From positions 682,001 to 746,000 of the forward strand of contig NZ_ARQM01000010.1 in assembly GCF_000385135.1 (NCBI RefSeq): 64,000 bases of DNA, written 5' to 3'. The notes under the pieces are model-generated. The model was not told the DNA's origin, ran no database searches, and saw only the letters and a list, made by a program, of their open reading frames with translations. Within the stretch, counting starts at the first letter, position 1; each line of letters begins with the position of its first letter. The translations under genes and the position numbers were made by a program. This stretch comes from Promicromonospora sukumoe 327MFSha3.1 (lineage in GTDB: Bacteria > Actinomycetota > Actinomycetes > Actinomycetales > Cellulomonadaceae). Shown here piece by piece: positions 54,547-63,874 of the stretch.

Positions 54547-55542
54547 TCAGTCGAGGGAGATGCCCGCCGGGCGAGCCGGGGGTGGGGATTGGGATGGGAG
54601 GTCTCTCAGGTGGGCGGCGACGACGGCGCCGATGCCGCCGGGCTGGTCGCTGTCCGCGGGCTTGAAGCGCAGCAGCACCACCTTGCCGGTCGCCAGCAGC
54701 CGGTTCTGCCTGGGCGCGTCCTTGACCAGCGCCTCCGGCGTGGAGTGCGGCCCGATGCCGTCGATCTCGACGACGAGCCACCGTCCGTCGCGCAGGCGCC
54801 AGCCGAGGTCGCACCGGCCGAGGAACTGCCCGCCCTTGCGGAAAACGACCTGAACCCGGTGCGGGGGTACGCCGTGGTCGACGCAGGAGAGCCTGGCCCG
54901 GGTCTCTGCGGGCGACTCGTCGCCGCGGTTCGCCAGGTCGAGGCGGCTCAGGCTGGGCGCCGCGCCGCGGCGTCCGTGCAGCAGGCGCTCCACCTCTGCG
55001 AGCCCGGCGTCGTCGAGCAGCTTCTTGTTCAGGGCGCTGCTGACCACCGCGACGCCGTCGTCCCGGGAGAGGCTCGGTAGGGCCTGGGCCAGCGCGTGCC
55101 CGATCTTCGCGATGCGCCAGCCGTTGTACGGCTGGGACTCGAAGTTCCCGTACTGGCGCACGACGACGCCGTCCCGCCCGTGATGGCGCACGCCCCGGGG
55201 AAAGGCGACCTCGGGCTGGATGTTCCGGGGCAGTCCGGCGACACCGTGCAGGGCGAGCGCCGCGGACCCGACGGCCGCCGTCCCGGGCCAGACGAGCAGG
55301 CCTTTCACGGCGGACCGGCGCCGGAGGTGGTCGAAGTAGTCGTCCCGGACCCGCTTTCCCGGTTCGACGGGATCCGTGTCGAGCACCCGTTCGCCTTCCC
55401 GCCGCCAGACGCCGTGGCTGACGAGCCGGGCGATCCGGCGCCGGTCGACCCCGGCGGCGCAGCACTGCCGGACGGAGACCAGGCCTTCCTGCCGCGCGGC
55501 GAGGGAGAAGATCGCCGGGGGAACCGCACCGAGTGGACGCAT
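54547..55542 (-). CDS. AbiEi-like antitoxin domain plus DUF559 nuclease-fold protein
   Basis: 331 residues. N-terminal winged-helix type domain as in AbiEi antitoxins (ARQEGLVSVRQCCAAGVDRR, RIARLVSHGVWRREGERVLD). The C-terminal domain is DUF559, related to very-short-patch and PD-(D/E)XK nucleases: RCDLGWRLRDGRWLVVEIDG has the D...E pattern, then RQNRLLATGKVVLLRF. No AbiEii toxin gene follows. Widespread in actinobacteria as single genes, usually of unknown function. It sits in an insertion between lipB and the HNH gene. Confidence 0.78.
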   Translation of the reverse strand: MRPLGAVPPAIFSLAARQEGLVSVRQCCAAGVDRRRIARLVSHGVWRREGERVLDTDPVEPGKRVRDDYFDHLRRRSAVKGLLVWPGTAAVGSAALALHGVAGLPRNIQPEVAFPRGVRHHGRDGVVVRQYGNFESQPYNGWRIAKIGHALAQALPSLSRDDGVAVVSSALNKKLLDDAGLAEVERLLHGRRGAAPSLSRLDLANRGDESPAETRARLSCVDHGVPPHRVQVVFRKGGQFLGRCDLGWRLRDGRWLVVEIDGIGPHSTPEALVKDAPRQNRLLATGKVVLLRFKPADSDQPGGIGAVVAAHLRDLPSQSPPPARPAGISLD

Positions 55543-55720
55543 GCCGGGATCAGATCACCGGGCGGCCCCTCGCCGCCGTCGGGCAAGCGGCACCTGTGCA
55601 CAACCCCGCCGTCCGACCTCCTGTGGTCGCGCCACGACCCTTGCTCCCACGTCCAGAGAGGCTGCCCCCTGGGGGAAGCCCCGTCCAGAGCTGCCACCGG
55701 AGCCCCCCAGCTGAGGGGGA

Positions 55721-55779
55721 TTCAGCAGGCCGCGGGCGACTGTCCGGGGTGCGGTTACGGTCGCGCGGAGCCTGCTGAA
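55721..55779. terminator. Long palindrome, family C, between the HNH gene and the DUF559 gene
   Basis: Arms TTCAGCAGGC (55721-55730) and GCCTGCTGAA (55770-55779) with a partly paired interior (GGGCGAC / GTCGCGC). It lies 47 bp beyond the HNH gene stop on the minus strand. Same outer arms as 54482-54540. Confidence 0.65.
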
Positions 55780-55825
55780 CCGAGGTCAACCGGCTACCCC
55801 AAGGTAACCAGAGGCATTGGCCGGG

Positions 55826-56539
55826 TCAGGGCGCCGGGAGGGGCTCCGACGGGCAGCTCGCCAGCACGTCCTCCATGGCGTCGTGCTCGGCGGGCGTGAT
55901 CCAGAGGTCGTACTTGTGCTTGACCGCGATCTGCCGGGCCACGTACTCGCAGCGGTACGCCTGGTTCTCGGGGAGCCACTCGGAGGCGTCCTTGGCGCCC
56001 TTGCCCATGTTGGCGGGGCCGTCGGAGGCCACCAGGTTGAGCGGGTCGTTCGCGATCGCGACGCGCAGGTCCTTGTCCCAGTCGGCCGCGCCGGTGGTCC
56101 AGGCGTTCATCAGCGCCACGACGTGGTCGATCTGCACGTCGCCGGAGCGCTCGCCGCGCTCGAAGTCGATGGTCTCGCCCGTGTACGGGTCGTCGAGCGT
56201 GCCGGAGGCCACCTCGCAGGAGTCGCCGTCGGTCAGCACGAAGTCGTCGAGGTCCCGCTGGAGCATGTCGTTGCGGGTGTCGCAGCCGTTGCCGTCGACG
56301 TCCTTCCAGGTGCTGCCGAAGTCGGACTCGCGGTCGTAGCCGTCCTTGGTGGCGGCGTCCTGCACCGTGAGGGTGTCCAGCGTCGCGAGGGCGGAACCCT
56401 CCGCGCCCTCCGCGGGGGCGACGTCGTCACCCAGCGACTTGACGATGAAGTTTCCCGCGAGCACGAGCGCCGCGACGGCGATCAGCACGAGCTGCAGGGT
56501 CTTGCGGTTCTGGCTGGACTTCTTGGCTGTGGCGGACAC
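55826..56539 (-). CDS. Secreted/anchored HNH endonuclease family protein
   Basis: 237 residues. Signal-anchor helix TLQLVLIAVAALVLAGNFIV at about 15-35. The extracellular part has GCDTRNDMLQRDLDDF, the HNH-like signature QIDHVVALMNAW, NDPLNLVASDGPANMGKGAK and CEYVARQIAVKHKYDLWIT. This is the GmrSD-C/DUF1524-like secreted nuclease family common in actinobacteria, with His-Asn metal finger residues. GTG 56539 with GAGGGG 3 bp upstream selected; the longer frame is not conserved. Probable extracellular DNase; nutrient scavenging or competition. Confidence 0.85.
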   Translation of the reverse strand: MSATAKKSSQNRKTLQLVLIAVAALVLAGNFIVKSLGDDVAPAEGAEGSALATLDTLTVQDAATKDGYDRESDFGSTWKDVDGNGCDTRNDMLQRDLDDFVLTDGDSCEVASGTLDDPYTGETIDFERGERSGDVQIDHVVALMNAWTTGAADWDKDLRVAIANDPLNLVASDGPANMGKGAKDASEWLPENQAYRCEYVARQIAVKHKYDLWITPAEHDAMEDVLASCPSEPLPAP

Positions 56540-56705
56540 GAGCCCCTCAATCTGTCGGCCGGTGGTCCGGACCGCAGATGGCCGGACAAAGACTAAGAAC
56601 GTGCGAAACGTACCTCTTGCCCCAGTCTGCCAGAGTTGTGTTACGGGGATTAAGCGGCTGACCAGTAATCTCGCGTCGCTGCTCCCCGCGGGGCACGATG
56701 GGGCC

Positions 56706-57794
56706 ATGGCACTTCGGATCGGGATTGTCGGCTACGGCGGAGCGGGCAGGCAAATTCACGCTCGACTGGCGCGAGCTGCGGGTATGTCGGTAACGGCGGT
56801 CGTCGCGCGCGACCCCGGACGGCGCGTCCAGGCGGCCGGCGACTGGCCGGGCGCGCGGCTGTTCAACGACCTGACGACGATGCTCGCGGAGCCCGGGCTC
56901 TACGACCTCGTGGTCATCGCGAGCCCCTCCTCGCTGCACGCCGAGCACGCGAACGCCGTCTCCGTGGCGGGCAAGCCCTTCGTGCTGGACAAGCCCATCG
57001 CGACGACGGCGGCCGAGGCGCGCCGGGTGGTGAGCGCCGCGTCGTCGTCGGGCACGCCGTTCACCGTGTTCCACAACCGGCGCTGGGACCCGGAGCAGCT
57101 CACGCTCAAGGCGCTGCTGGACCGTGGTGACCTCGGCAAGGTGCACACCTTCGAGCGGCACTGGGAGCGCTGGCGGCCCAAGCCGCAGCAGCGGTGGAAG
57201 GAGAACGACACCGTGGGCGGCGGGCTCCTGCTCGACCTCGGCCCGCACCTCGTCGACTCGGCCACCCAGCTGTTCGGGCCGGTCGTGTCCGTGTACGCCG
57301 AGACCCGCGCGCTCTCGACGCCCACCGAGGACGACGTCTTCCTCGTGCTGCACCATGCCGCGCCGGGCACGAAGCCCGGGGTGGTCCCGGGCCGCGCGGC
57401 GGCCGCCGACGTCCTGTTCGGCGTCGAGCCGCCGGCCAAGGGCGTGGTCTCGCGGCTCTGGGCCGGCTCCCTGGTCGGCGCGCCCGGACCCCGCACGCGC
57501 GTGCTGGGGGACGGCGGCGCGTACGTGGTCAACTCGTTCGAGGGCGACGCCTCGCCGTTCGACGTGCTCGACGACGACCAGCCCGACGGCACCCACGGCT
57601 GGCTCACCCGCGGCCGGGAGCGCACCGCCGTGCCGCAGCCCCGCGGCGGGCACGAGGACTTCTATTCGGCCGTGGCCGAATGGCTCGCCGGCGAGGCCGA
57701 CGTGCCGGTCGACCCGGCCGACGCCGTGCGCACGGCGGAGGTGCTGGACGCGGCCCGGATCTCGGCCAAGGAAGGACGCCTCGTCGACGTCTGA
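56706..57794 (+). CDS. Gfo/Idh/MocA family oxidoreductase
   Basis: 362-residue NAD(P)-dependent sugar/inositol dehydrogenase type enzyme. Rossmann motif RIGIVGYGGAGRQIHARLA at residues 4-22, YDLVVIASPSSLHAEHANAV, the catalytic VLDKPIATTAAEARR (EKP equivalent DKP), and VGGGLLLDLGPHLVDSATQL in the C-terminal sheet domain. Substrate unknown. ATG 56706. A convincing intrinsic terminator follows. Divergent from the HNH gene. Confidence 0.9.
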   Translation: MALRIGIVGYGGAGRQIHARLARAAGMSVTAVVARDPGRRVQAAGDWPGARLFNDLTTMLAEPGLYDLVVIASPSSLHAEHANAVSVAGKPFVLDKPIATTAAEARRVVSAASSSGTPFTVFHNRRWDPEQLTLKALLDRGDLGKVHTFERHWERWRPKPQQRWKENDTVGGGLLLDLGPHLVDSATQLFGPVVSVYAETRALSTPTEDDVFLVLHHAAPGTKPGVVPGRAAAADVLFGVEPPAKGVVSRLWAGSLVGAPGPRTRVLGDGGAYVVNSFEGDASPFDVLDDDQPDGTHGWLTRGRERTAVPQPRGGHEDFYSAVAEWLAGEADVPVDPADAVRTAEVLDAARISAKEGRLVDV

Positions 57795-57849
57795 CGCAAA
57801 CGTTCGCGCAGGTCCTGGCGCGGCGCCGACGGCGCACCCAGGTACGGCC

Positions 57850-57882
57850 AAAGGGGTCCGGCGGTCACCCGCCGGGCCCTTT
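57850..57882. terminator. Rho-independent terminator after the Gfo/Idh/MocA gene
   Basis: AAAGGG/CCCTTT outside and CCGGCGG/CCGCCGG inside around TCAC, followed by TTGTCGTTT. 55 bp after the stop codon. Confidence 0.8.
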
Positions 57883-57973
57883 GTCGTTTCCAGGAGTTCA
57901 CCCACAGGGCTCACGATTCGGCAAATCCTGTGGATAAAGAGCGGGCTCCGATTCACGGAGTTCTCATGAACGG

Positions 57974-59437
57974 GTGCACTACATCGAATCCGCGGAACTG
58001 GTCCGCGTAGCCGTCCCGACGGACGCTGCGTCTCGGGACCTTCTGGTGCGCCGCCTGGACACCCTCGCGACACTGGACCACCCCCATCTCGTGCCGCTCA
58101 TCGCGATCTCGCCGAACGGACCGGACAACCTCGATGTCCGGCTGTCGCGGACGGGCGCGGTCGACCTGCCCACCGCCGTCGGCTCCCGTGGCCCCCTGAC
58201 CGCCGCCGAGGGCGCGGGCATCACCGTCGCCGTCGCGCAGGCCCTGGCCGCGCTGCACAGCGTGGGCCTGGTCCACGGCGGCGTGCGGCCCACCGACGTG
58301 CTGCTCCGCAGCGACGGCAGCGCCGTGCTCCGCCCCCGCGTGACGCTGCCCGACCACAGCGACGACCCCGTCGACGTGACCTCGCTGGCCACGCTCGTCG
58401 AGTCCGTGCTGGGCTTCCCCGGCCCGAGCCTGGACGCCAAGGCCGACCAGGCGCTGCGGTCCGTTCTGGCCCGCGCCCGCGCTGAGGACCCGCGCGACCG
58501 GCCCGAGCCGGGCACGCTCGCGGCGCTCGCCAACGACGCCGTGCGGCCCGTGCCCGTGCGGCTCCCGGACGGCTCGGCGCTCGTCTCGGCCGCCATCAGC
58601 GGCCCGGTGCCCCTCGCCGGCCACGTGCCGCTCGGGGCGCACACGCCGTCGGCGTGGCGCTCGGCCGCCCGGACCCTCACGGGGTCCATCGCCGCCGTCG
58701 ACGCCCGCACCTGGGCGGCCACCGCCCGCCGCCGGGCGACACTGCCGGTCACCGGCCGCGGAGCCGGCACCCGGCCGGGCGCCAAGGCCGTCGAACCGCG
58801 CACCACCGTGGGCACCGTGCTCGCTTCCGTGATGATCGCGGCCGGCGTCGTCGCGGGGATCTCCGCGGGCGTCACCGCGATCCCCGAGGCCTTCGGCGGC
58901 GAGGAGCCCGCGGTCGCGGCGCCGTCGCCCGAGTCCTCGGCCCCCGTGTGGGGCGGCATCAACCCGGTGAGCAACGCCAAGGACCCGGCGGGTGCCGCGG
59001 TCGAGCTGACCGAGCGTCGCCTGGCTCTGCTGGCGGGCGCCGTGTCCGACATCAGCATGGTCAACCTCGAGGGGTCGCCGGCCTACCTGGCAGACCAGCA
59101 GGTTCTCGAGGAGCTCAAGCAGAACAAGGCCCAGGTGGTCGGCGCCTCCGCGGAGATCCGCTCCACCGAGGTCGTGACGCAGGGCCCGGGTGCCGCGTCG
59201 GCCGTGCAGAGCGCGACCACGACGTCGAACAAGACGACCCAGACGTCGGACTCCGGCGAGAGCAAGGCGTCGGACAAGCGGGCGCCGATCGAGGCGGTCG
59301 TCCGGATCGAGTACACGATCACGGCCCACATCCAGGTGTCCGACAGCGGTCAGACGGCCGTGCCCGCCTCGAAGGAGTCGGCGGACCTGACCCTGGTCTG
59401 GACCCCGGGCGGCTGGCGGGTCAGCGAGGTCCGCTGA
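57974..59437 (+). CDS. Membrane-anchored protein kinase-like pseudokinase
   Basis: 487 residues. Residues about 5-200 follow a Ser/Thr-kinase fold (LDTLATLDHPHLVPLIAISP; AQALAALHSVGLVHGGVRPT; RARAEDPRDRPEPGTLAAL) but lack key catalytic residues: the HRDLKPxN loop reads VHGGVRPTDVLL (no catalytic Asp or Asn) and no DFG is seen after it. A membrane helix (TVGTVLASVMIAAGVVAGIS) at about 275-295 leads to an extracytoplasmic domain (about 310-487) ending TLVWTPGGWRVSEVR. The GTG start at 57974 is uncertain. Probably a signalling or scaffold protein, as seen in other actinobacteria; partner unknown. Confidence 0.75.
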   Translation: MHYIESAELVRVAVPTDAASRDLLVRRLDTLATLDHPHLVPLIAISPNGPDNLDVRLSRTGAVDLPTAVGSRGPLTAAEGAGITVAVAQALAALHSVGLVHGGVRPTDVLLRSDGSAVLRPRVTLPDHSDDPVDVTSLATLVESVLGFPGPSLDAKADQALRSVLARARAEDPRDRPEPGTLAALANDAVRPVPVRLPDGSALVSAAISGPVPLAGHVPLGAHTPSAWRSAARTLTGSIAAVDARTWAATARRRATLPVTGRGAGTRPGAKAVEPRTTVGTVLASVMIAAGVVAGISAGVTAIPEAFGGEEPAVAAPSPESSAPVWGGINPVSNAKDPAGAAVELTERRLALLAGAVSDISMVNLEGSPAYLADQQVLEELKQNKAQVVGASAEIRSTEVVTQGPGAASAVQSATTTSNKTTQTSDSGESKASDKRAPIEAVVRIEYTITAHIQVSDSGQTAVPASKESADLTLVWTPGGWRVSEVR

Positions 59438-59483
59438 CCCGGTCAGCTGTCGGCAAGATCGGCTGTCGACAGAGCGGACGGCG

Positions 59484-60434
59484 CTAGGCGCCGGTGGCCG
59501 GGCGGCCCGCTACCCAGCGGGCCGCCGCCTCCGGGTCGGCGTGCGTCCAGGTGAACCCCGTGCGGTTCAGCACGGCGGGCACCACGCGCTGCGAGGCGAT
59601 CAGGTCGTCGGCGAGCTGCCCGAGCGCGATCCGTAGCGCGAACCGGGGCACCGCCAGCCCCGCCGGACGCGACAGTGCCCGGGCGAGCGCGCGGGTCAGC
59701 TCCCGGTTGGTGGTGGGCTCGGGCGCGACGGCGTTCACGGGCCCGCGGACGTTCGCGTCGATGACGTGCCGGACGGCCGCGACCTCGTCGGCCAGCGTGA
59801 TCCAGCTCCACCACTGCCGGCCGCTGCCGAGCGGCCCGCCCACGCCCAGGCGCAGGAGCGGCAGCATCCGGCCGAGCGCCCCGCCCGACGGCGCGAGCAC
59901 GATGCCGCTGCGCAGCCAGACCACCCGCGCGCCGGCCTCCGCGGCGGGGGCCGTGGCGTTCTCCCACGCCTTGACCAGGTGGGCGAGGAAGTCGTCCCCG
60001 CGCTCCGACGCCTCGGTCAGCAGCTCGTCCCCGCGGTCCCCGTACGCCCCGACCGCGGAGGCGTTGACCAGCACCGGCGGCCCGTCCAGCCGCGCGATCG
60101 TGCGAGCCAGCAGGCTCGTGGTGGTGGTGCGGGAGCCCAGGAGCTTCTGCTTGTAGGCCGGGGTCCAGCGGTGGTCGCCGATCCCGGCCCCGGCCAGGTT
60201 CACGACGGCGCCCGCGCCCTCCAGCGCGGCCGGGTCGAGCTCCCCGGTCCGCGGGTCCCAGGGCACCTGCCGGACGGCGGCGTCGTCCCCGGCGGGAGTC
60301 GCCCCGGCGGCCGAGCCGTTGTCAGCCTCCGCGCCCCGGCGCACCAGGCGGCGCACACCGTGACCCCGCTCCACGAGGTCCGCGACCAGCGCGGAACCGA
60401 CGAGACCGTGGGACCCGGCCACCACTACGTCCAT
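59484..60434 (-). CDS. TIGR01777 family epimerase (SDR39U1-like)
   Basis: 316-residue extended short-chain dehydrogenase. NAD-binding VVVAGSHGLVGSALVADLVE, VVNLAGAGIGDHRWTPAYKQ, SRTTTTSLLARTIARL, NASAVGAYGDRGDELLTEAS (catalytic YxxxK-like region altered) and a C-terminal NRTGFTWTHADPEAAARWV. Also called YfcH/Rv2216. Function is unknown, but the position between sucB and lipB is conserved in actinobacteria (Rv2215-Rv2217). Here four extra genes separate it from lipB. Confidence 0.9.
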   Translation of the reverse strand: MDVVVAGSHGLVGSALVADLVERGHGVRRLVRRGAEADNGSAAGATPAGDDAAVRQVPWDPRTGELDPAALEGAGAVVNLAGAGIGDHRWTPAYKQKLLGSRTTTTSLLARTIARLDGPPVLVNASAVGAYGDRGDELLTEASERGDDFLAHLVKAWENATAPAAEAGARVVWLRSGIVLAPSGGALGRMLPLLRLGVGGPLGSGRQWWSWITLADEVAAVRHVIDANVRGPVNAVAPEPTTNRELTRALARALSRPAGLAVPRFALRIALGQLADDLIASQRVVPAVLNRTGFTWTHADPEAAARWVAGRPATGA

Positions 60435-60507
60435 CCCGCGAATCTAGCCTGCCCGGCACTCCTCCCGTCGTCTCCGGGAAGGGCCACGGCTGCCCCCGGG
60501 AACGACC

Positions 60508-60536
60508 GTGGCCGGCCCCGGAGCGGGACCGGCCAC
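60508..60536. terminator. Hairpin downstream of sucB
   Basis: GTGGCCGG pairs with CCGGCCAC and CCC with GGG around GGAGC. It lies 64 bp after the sucB stop on the minus strand. Confidence 0.7.
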
Positions 60537-60599
60537 AGCGTTCTACCTGCTGGTCGACGTCGGGCGCGCGAGGCTACCCGGCCGACCCGGAGGCCTTGG

Positions 60600-62426
60600 T
60601 CAGAGGCCGACCTCGGCCTCGAACGCGCCCTCTTCGATACGGTTCTTGATCGCGGTGAGGAAGCGCGCGGCGTCCGCACCGTCGACCAGGCGGTGGTCGT
60701 AGGACAGGAAGATGTACGACATCGAGCGCACCGCGATGCTCTCGTTGCCCTCGGCGTCGGTCACCACGACCGGGCGCTTGGTGATGGTGCCCGTGCCCAG
60801 GATGGCGGCGTGGCCCAGCGGCACGATCGGCGTGTCGATGAGCGAGCCGCCCGAGCCGGTGTTCGTGATGTTGAACGTGCTGCCCGAGAGTTCGTCCGGC
60901 GTGACCTTGTTGGCCCGGGTGCGCGCACCCAGGTCCTGGATCTGCCGGGCGATGCCGGCGAGGTTCAGGTCGCCCGCGTTCTTGATGACCGGGACCACCA
61001 GGCCGCGCTCGGTGTCGACGGCGATGCCGACGTTCTCCGAGCCGTGGTAGGTGATCTCGCCCTTCTCGGTGTCGATCGTGGCGTTGATCTTCGGGTACGC
61101 CTTGAGCGCCTCGACGGCGGCCTGCGTGAAGAACGGCAGGAACGTCAGCTTGGCACCCTCGCGAGCGGCGAAGGACTCCTTGGCCTTGGCCCGGAGCTTC
61201 GCGACGCGCGTGACGTCGACCTCCATGACCGTGGTCAGCTGGGCCTGCGTCTGCACGGCCTCGAGCATGCGCTCGGCGACGATCTTGCGCAGGCGCGACA
61301 TCTTCTCGGTGGTGCCACGCAGCGGCGACACCTCGAGCTTGGCCGCGGGGGCCTTGGCGGCAGCGGGCGCGGCGGCAGCGGCGGGGGCCGGAGCGGCCTT
61401 CGCCTCGGCCGCGGCGAGCACGTCCTCCTTGCGGATGCGACCACCGACGCCGGTACCCGTCACCGTGGCGACGTCGACGCCCTTCTCCGCGGCGAGCTTG
61501 CGCACGAGCGGGGTCAGGTACGAGCCGGCGGTGCGACCAGCGGCAGCGGCGGGAGCCGGCGCGGCCGGGGCCGGGGCAGCGGGCGCCGGGGCGGCCGGAG
61601 CCGGAGCGGCCGGGGCGGGCGCGGCCGGAGCCGGAGCCGCCGGAGCGGGGGAGGCGGCCTCGGCCGGGGCCGGGGAGTCCGCGGCCGGGTCCGGCACCGG
61701 GGTGGCCTCGGCCGGAGCCTCGGTCTTCGGCGCCTCGGGGGCCGGAGCTGCCGGGGCCTCGGCCGCCGGAGCGGCGGCGCCGGAGCCGACGCGGGCCAGG
61801 ATGGCGCCGACCTCGACGGTCTCGTCCTCCTTGACCAGGATCTCCTGGAGCTTGCCGGCGACCGGCGACGGGATCTCGGTGTCGACCTTGTCGGTCGAGA
61901 CCTCGAGGAGCGGCTCGTCGACGGCGACGTCGTCACCGACCTCCTTGAGCCAGCGCGTCACGGTGCCCTCGGTGACCGACTCGCCCAGGGCGGGCAGCGG
62001 CACGTCGGTGCCGCCACCGGCCGGAGCCGGAGCGGCGGCGGGCGCGGGGGCCTCGGCGGCGGGCGCCTCGGCGGGCGTGGCCTCGGCCGGCTGAGCCGGC
62101 TCGGGCTCGGCCGCGGGAGCCTCCTCGGCGGGAGCTTCCGCAGCGGCGGGCTCGGCCGCGGGCGCCGCCGGGGCGGCACCGGAGCCGGAGCCGTCACCGA
62201 TGACGGCGAGGGTCGCGCCGACCTCCACGGTGTCGTCCTCCTGGACGAGGATCTGCTCGAGGACGCCGGCGATCGGCGACGGGATCTCGGTGTCGACCTT
62301 GTCGGTCGACACCTCGAGCAGCGGCTCGTCGACGGCGACCTCGTCGCCGACAGCCTTGAGCCAGCGGGTGACAGTGCCCTCGGTGACGGATTCGCCGAGG
62401 GCCGGCAGCTGCACGTTCTCAGACAT
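60600..62426 (-). CDS. sucB: Dihydrolipoamide acyltransferase E2 (2-oxoglutarate/pyruvate dehydrogenase)
   Basis: 608-residue E2 core of an oxo-acid dehydrogenase complex. Two lipoyl domains are present, each with a [10 protein letters not shown] lipoylation loop (Lys43 and Lys180), joined by Ala-Pro-Glu-rich flexible linkers. These are followed by the E3-binding domain ([31 protein letters not shown]) and the catalytic domain with [13 protein letters not shown]. In actinobacteria this protein serves both pyruvate and oxoglutarate dehydrogenase (DlaT). Lies 30 bp downstream of lpdA, whose E3 product completes the complex; lipA/lipB supply lipoate. Confidence 0.94.
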   Translation of the reverse strand: MSENVQLPALGESVTEGTVTRWLKAVGDEVAVDEPLLEVSTDKVDTEIPSPIAGVLEQILVQEDDTVEVGATLAVIGDGSGSGAAPAAPAAEPAAAEAPAEEAPAAEPEPAQPAEATPAEAPAAEAPAPAAAPAPAGGGTDVPLPALGESVTEGTVTRWLKEVGDDVAVDEPLLEVSTDKVDTEIPSPVAGKLQEILVKEDETVEVGAILARVGSGAAAPAAEAPAAPAPEAPKTEAPAEATPVPDPAADSPAPAEAASPAPAAPAPAAPAPAAPAPAAPAPAAPAPAAPAPAAAAGRTAGSYLTPLVRKLAAEKGVDVATVTGTGVGGRIRKEDVLAAAEAKAAPAPAAAAAPAAAKAPAAKLEVSPLRGTTEKMSRLRKIVAERMLEAVQTQAQLTTVMEVDVTRVAKLRAKAKESFAAREGAKLTFLPFFTQAAVEALKAYPKINATIDTEKGEITYHGSENVGIAVDTERGLVVPVIKNAGDLNLAGIARQIQDLGARTRANKVTPDELSGSTFNITNTGSGGSLIDTPIVPLGHAAILGTGTITKRPVVVTDAEGNESIAVRSMSYIFLSYDHRLVDGADAARFLTAIKNRIEEGAFEAEVGL

Positions 62427-62455
62427 GACCTGTGAGGTCTCCTTTGTCGTTATGG

Positions 62456-63874
62456 TCAGTTGTGGGCGTGCAGAGGCTTGCCGGCCAGTGCCATGTGTGC
62501 CTCTCCGAGTGCCTCGTTCTGGGTGGGATGTGCGTGGACGAGCGAGGCGACGTCCTCAGGGAACGCCTCCCAGCCCACGATGAGCTGGCCCTCGCCGATC
62601 AGCTCGCCCACACGCGAGCCGATCAGGTGCATACCGACCACGGGTCCGTCCTTGCGGCGCACCAGCTTGGCGAAGCCCTGGGTACCCAGGATCTTGCTCT
62701 TGCCGTTGCCCGCGAGGTTGTACTCGATGGTCTCCACCTGGTCCGGACCGTACAGCTCGGCGGCCTTCGCCTCGGTGACGCCTACCGACGCCACCTCCGG
62801 CTCGCAGTAGGTGACGCGCGGGATCGCCGCCTCGTCGATCGGCGCGGGCGACTGGCCCGCGATCTGCTCGGCCACGTAGATGCCCTGCGCGAACCCGCGA
62901 TGGGCGAGCTGCAGGCCCGGCACGATGTCGCCGACCGCCCAGACCTGCCCGCCTGCCGGCGTGGTGACGCCGGTGCGGAGCAGCTCGTCGGTCAGGACGA
63001 AACCGCGGTCGACGCGCACGCCGGCGGCCTCGTACCCGAGGTCGGCGGTCCGCGCGCCGCGTCCGACGGCGACGAGCAGCAGCTCGGCGTCGAACGTGGC
63101 GCCCGACTCGAGCTCGACCTTCACGCCGTCGTCGGACTGCTTGACCTGGGCGAAGCGGTCGCCCAGGGAGAACTTGATGCCGCGCTTGCGGAACGCGCGC
63201 TCCAGCGCCTTCGAGAGCGCGACGTCCTCGTTCGGCACGAGGTGGGGCAGCGCCTCGACGATCTGCACGTCGGCGCCGAAGGACTTCCAGACGCTCGCGA
63301 ACTCCACGCCGATCACGCCGCCGCCGAGCACCACCACGGACTTCGGCACGGTGTCCAGCGTGAGCGCCTGGTCGGAGGTGATGACGCGGCCGCCGAGGTC
63401 GAGGCCCGGCAGGCTCCGGGCGTACGAACCGGTTGCGAGCACCACGTGGGTGCCGGTGTAGGCGGTCTTCGTGCCGTCCGCGGCGGTGACCTCGACGACG
63501 CCTGGGGAGGCGAGCGTGCCGTGCCCCTCGACGACGGTGATCTTCCGGGAGGCGATCAGCCCCTGCAGGCCCTTGTACAGGCCCGCGACCACGGAGTCCT
63601 TGTAGGCGAGCACGCCGGGCATGTCGATGCCGTCCAGCGAGGTGCGGACGCCGAACTGCGCGCCGTGCGCGGCGGCGTCGGCCACCTCGGCCGCGTGCAG
63701 GAGCGCCTTGGTGGGCACGCAGCCCACGTGCAGGCAGGTCCCGCCGAGCTTGTCCTTCTCCACGAGGGCCACGCTCTGGCCCAGCTGCGCGGCGCGGAGG
63801 GCGGCCGCGTAGCCGCCGCTTCCCCCACCGAGCACGACGACGTCGTACGTGTCCGGGTTGTCATGCGTAGGCAA
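62456..63874 (-). CDS. lpdA: Dihydrolipoyl dehydrogenase (E3)
   Basis: 472-residue flavoprotein reoxidising lipoamide with NAD+. FAD motif [20 protein letters not shown], redox-active disulfide [13 protein letters not shown] (CxxxxC), NAD motif [17 protein letters not shown], second FAD contact [10 protein letters not shown] and the catalytic His-Glu pair in [13 protein letters not shown]. The TTG at 63874 is preferred as start because GAGGAG lies 7 bp upstream; ATG 63889 is an in-frame alternative without a good site. Probably first gene of an lpdA-sucB operon, the left part of the dehydrogenase complex. Confidence 0.94.
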   Translation of the reverse strand: MPTHDNPDTYDVVVLGGGSGGYAAALRAAQLGQSVALVEKDKLGGTCLHVGCVPTKALLHAAEVADAAAHGAQFGVRTSLDGIDMPGVLAYKDSVVAGLYKGLQGLIASRKITVVEGHGTLASPGVVEVTAADGTKTAYTGTHVVLATGSYARSLPGLDLGGRVITSDQALTLDTVPKSVVVLGGGVIGVEFASVWKSFGADVQIVEALPHLVPNEDVALSKALERAFRKRGIKFSLGDRFAQVKQSDDGVKVELESGATFDAELLLVAVGRGARTADLGYEAAGVRVDRGFVLTDELLRTGVTTPAGGQVWAVGDIVPGLQLAHRGFAQGIYVAEQIAGQSPAPIDEAAIPRVTYCEPEVASVGVTEAKAAELYGPDQVETIEYNLAGNGKSKILGTQGFAKLVRRKDGPVVGMHLIGSRVGELIGEGQLIVGWEAFPEDVASLVHAHPTQNEALGEAHMALAGKPLHAHN

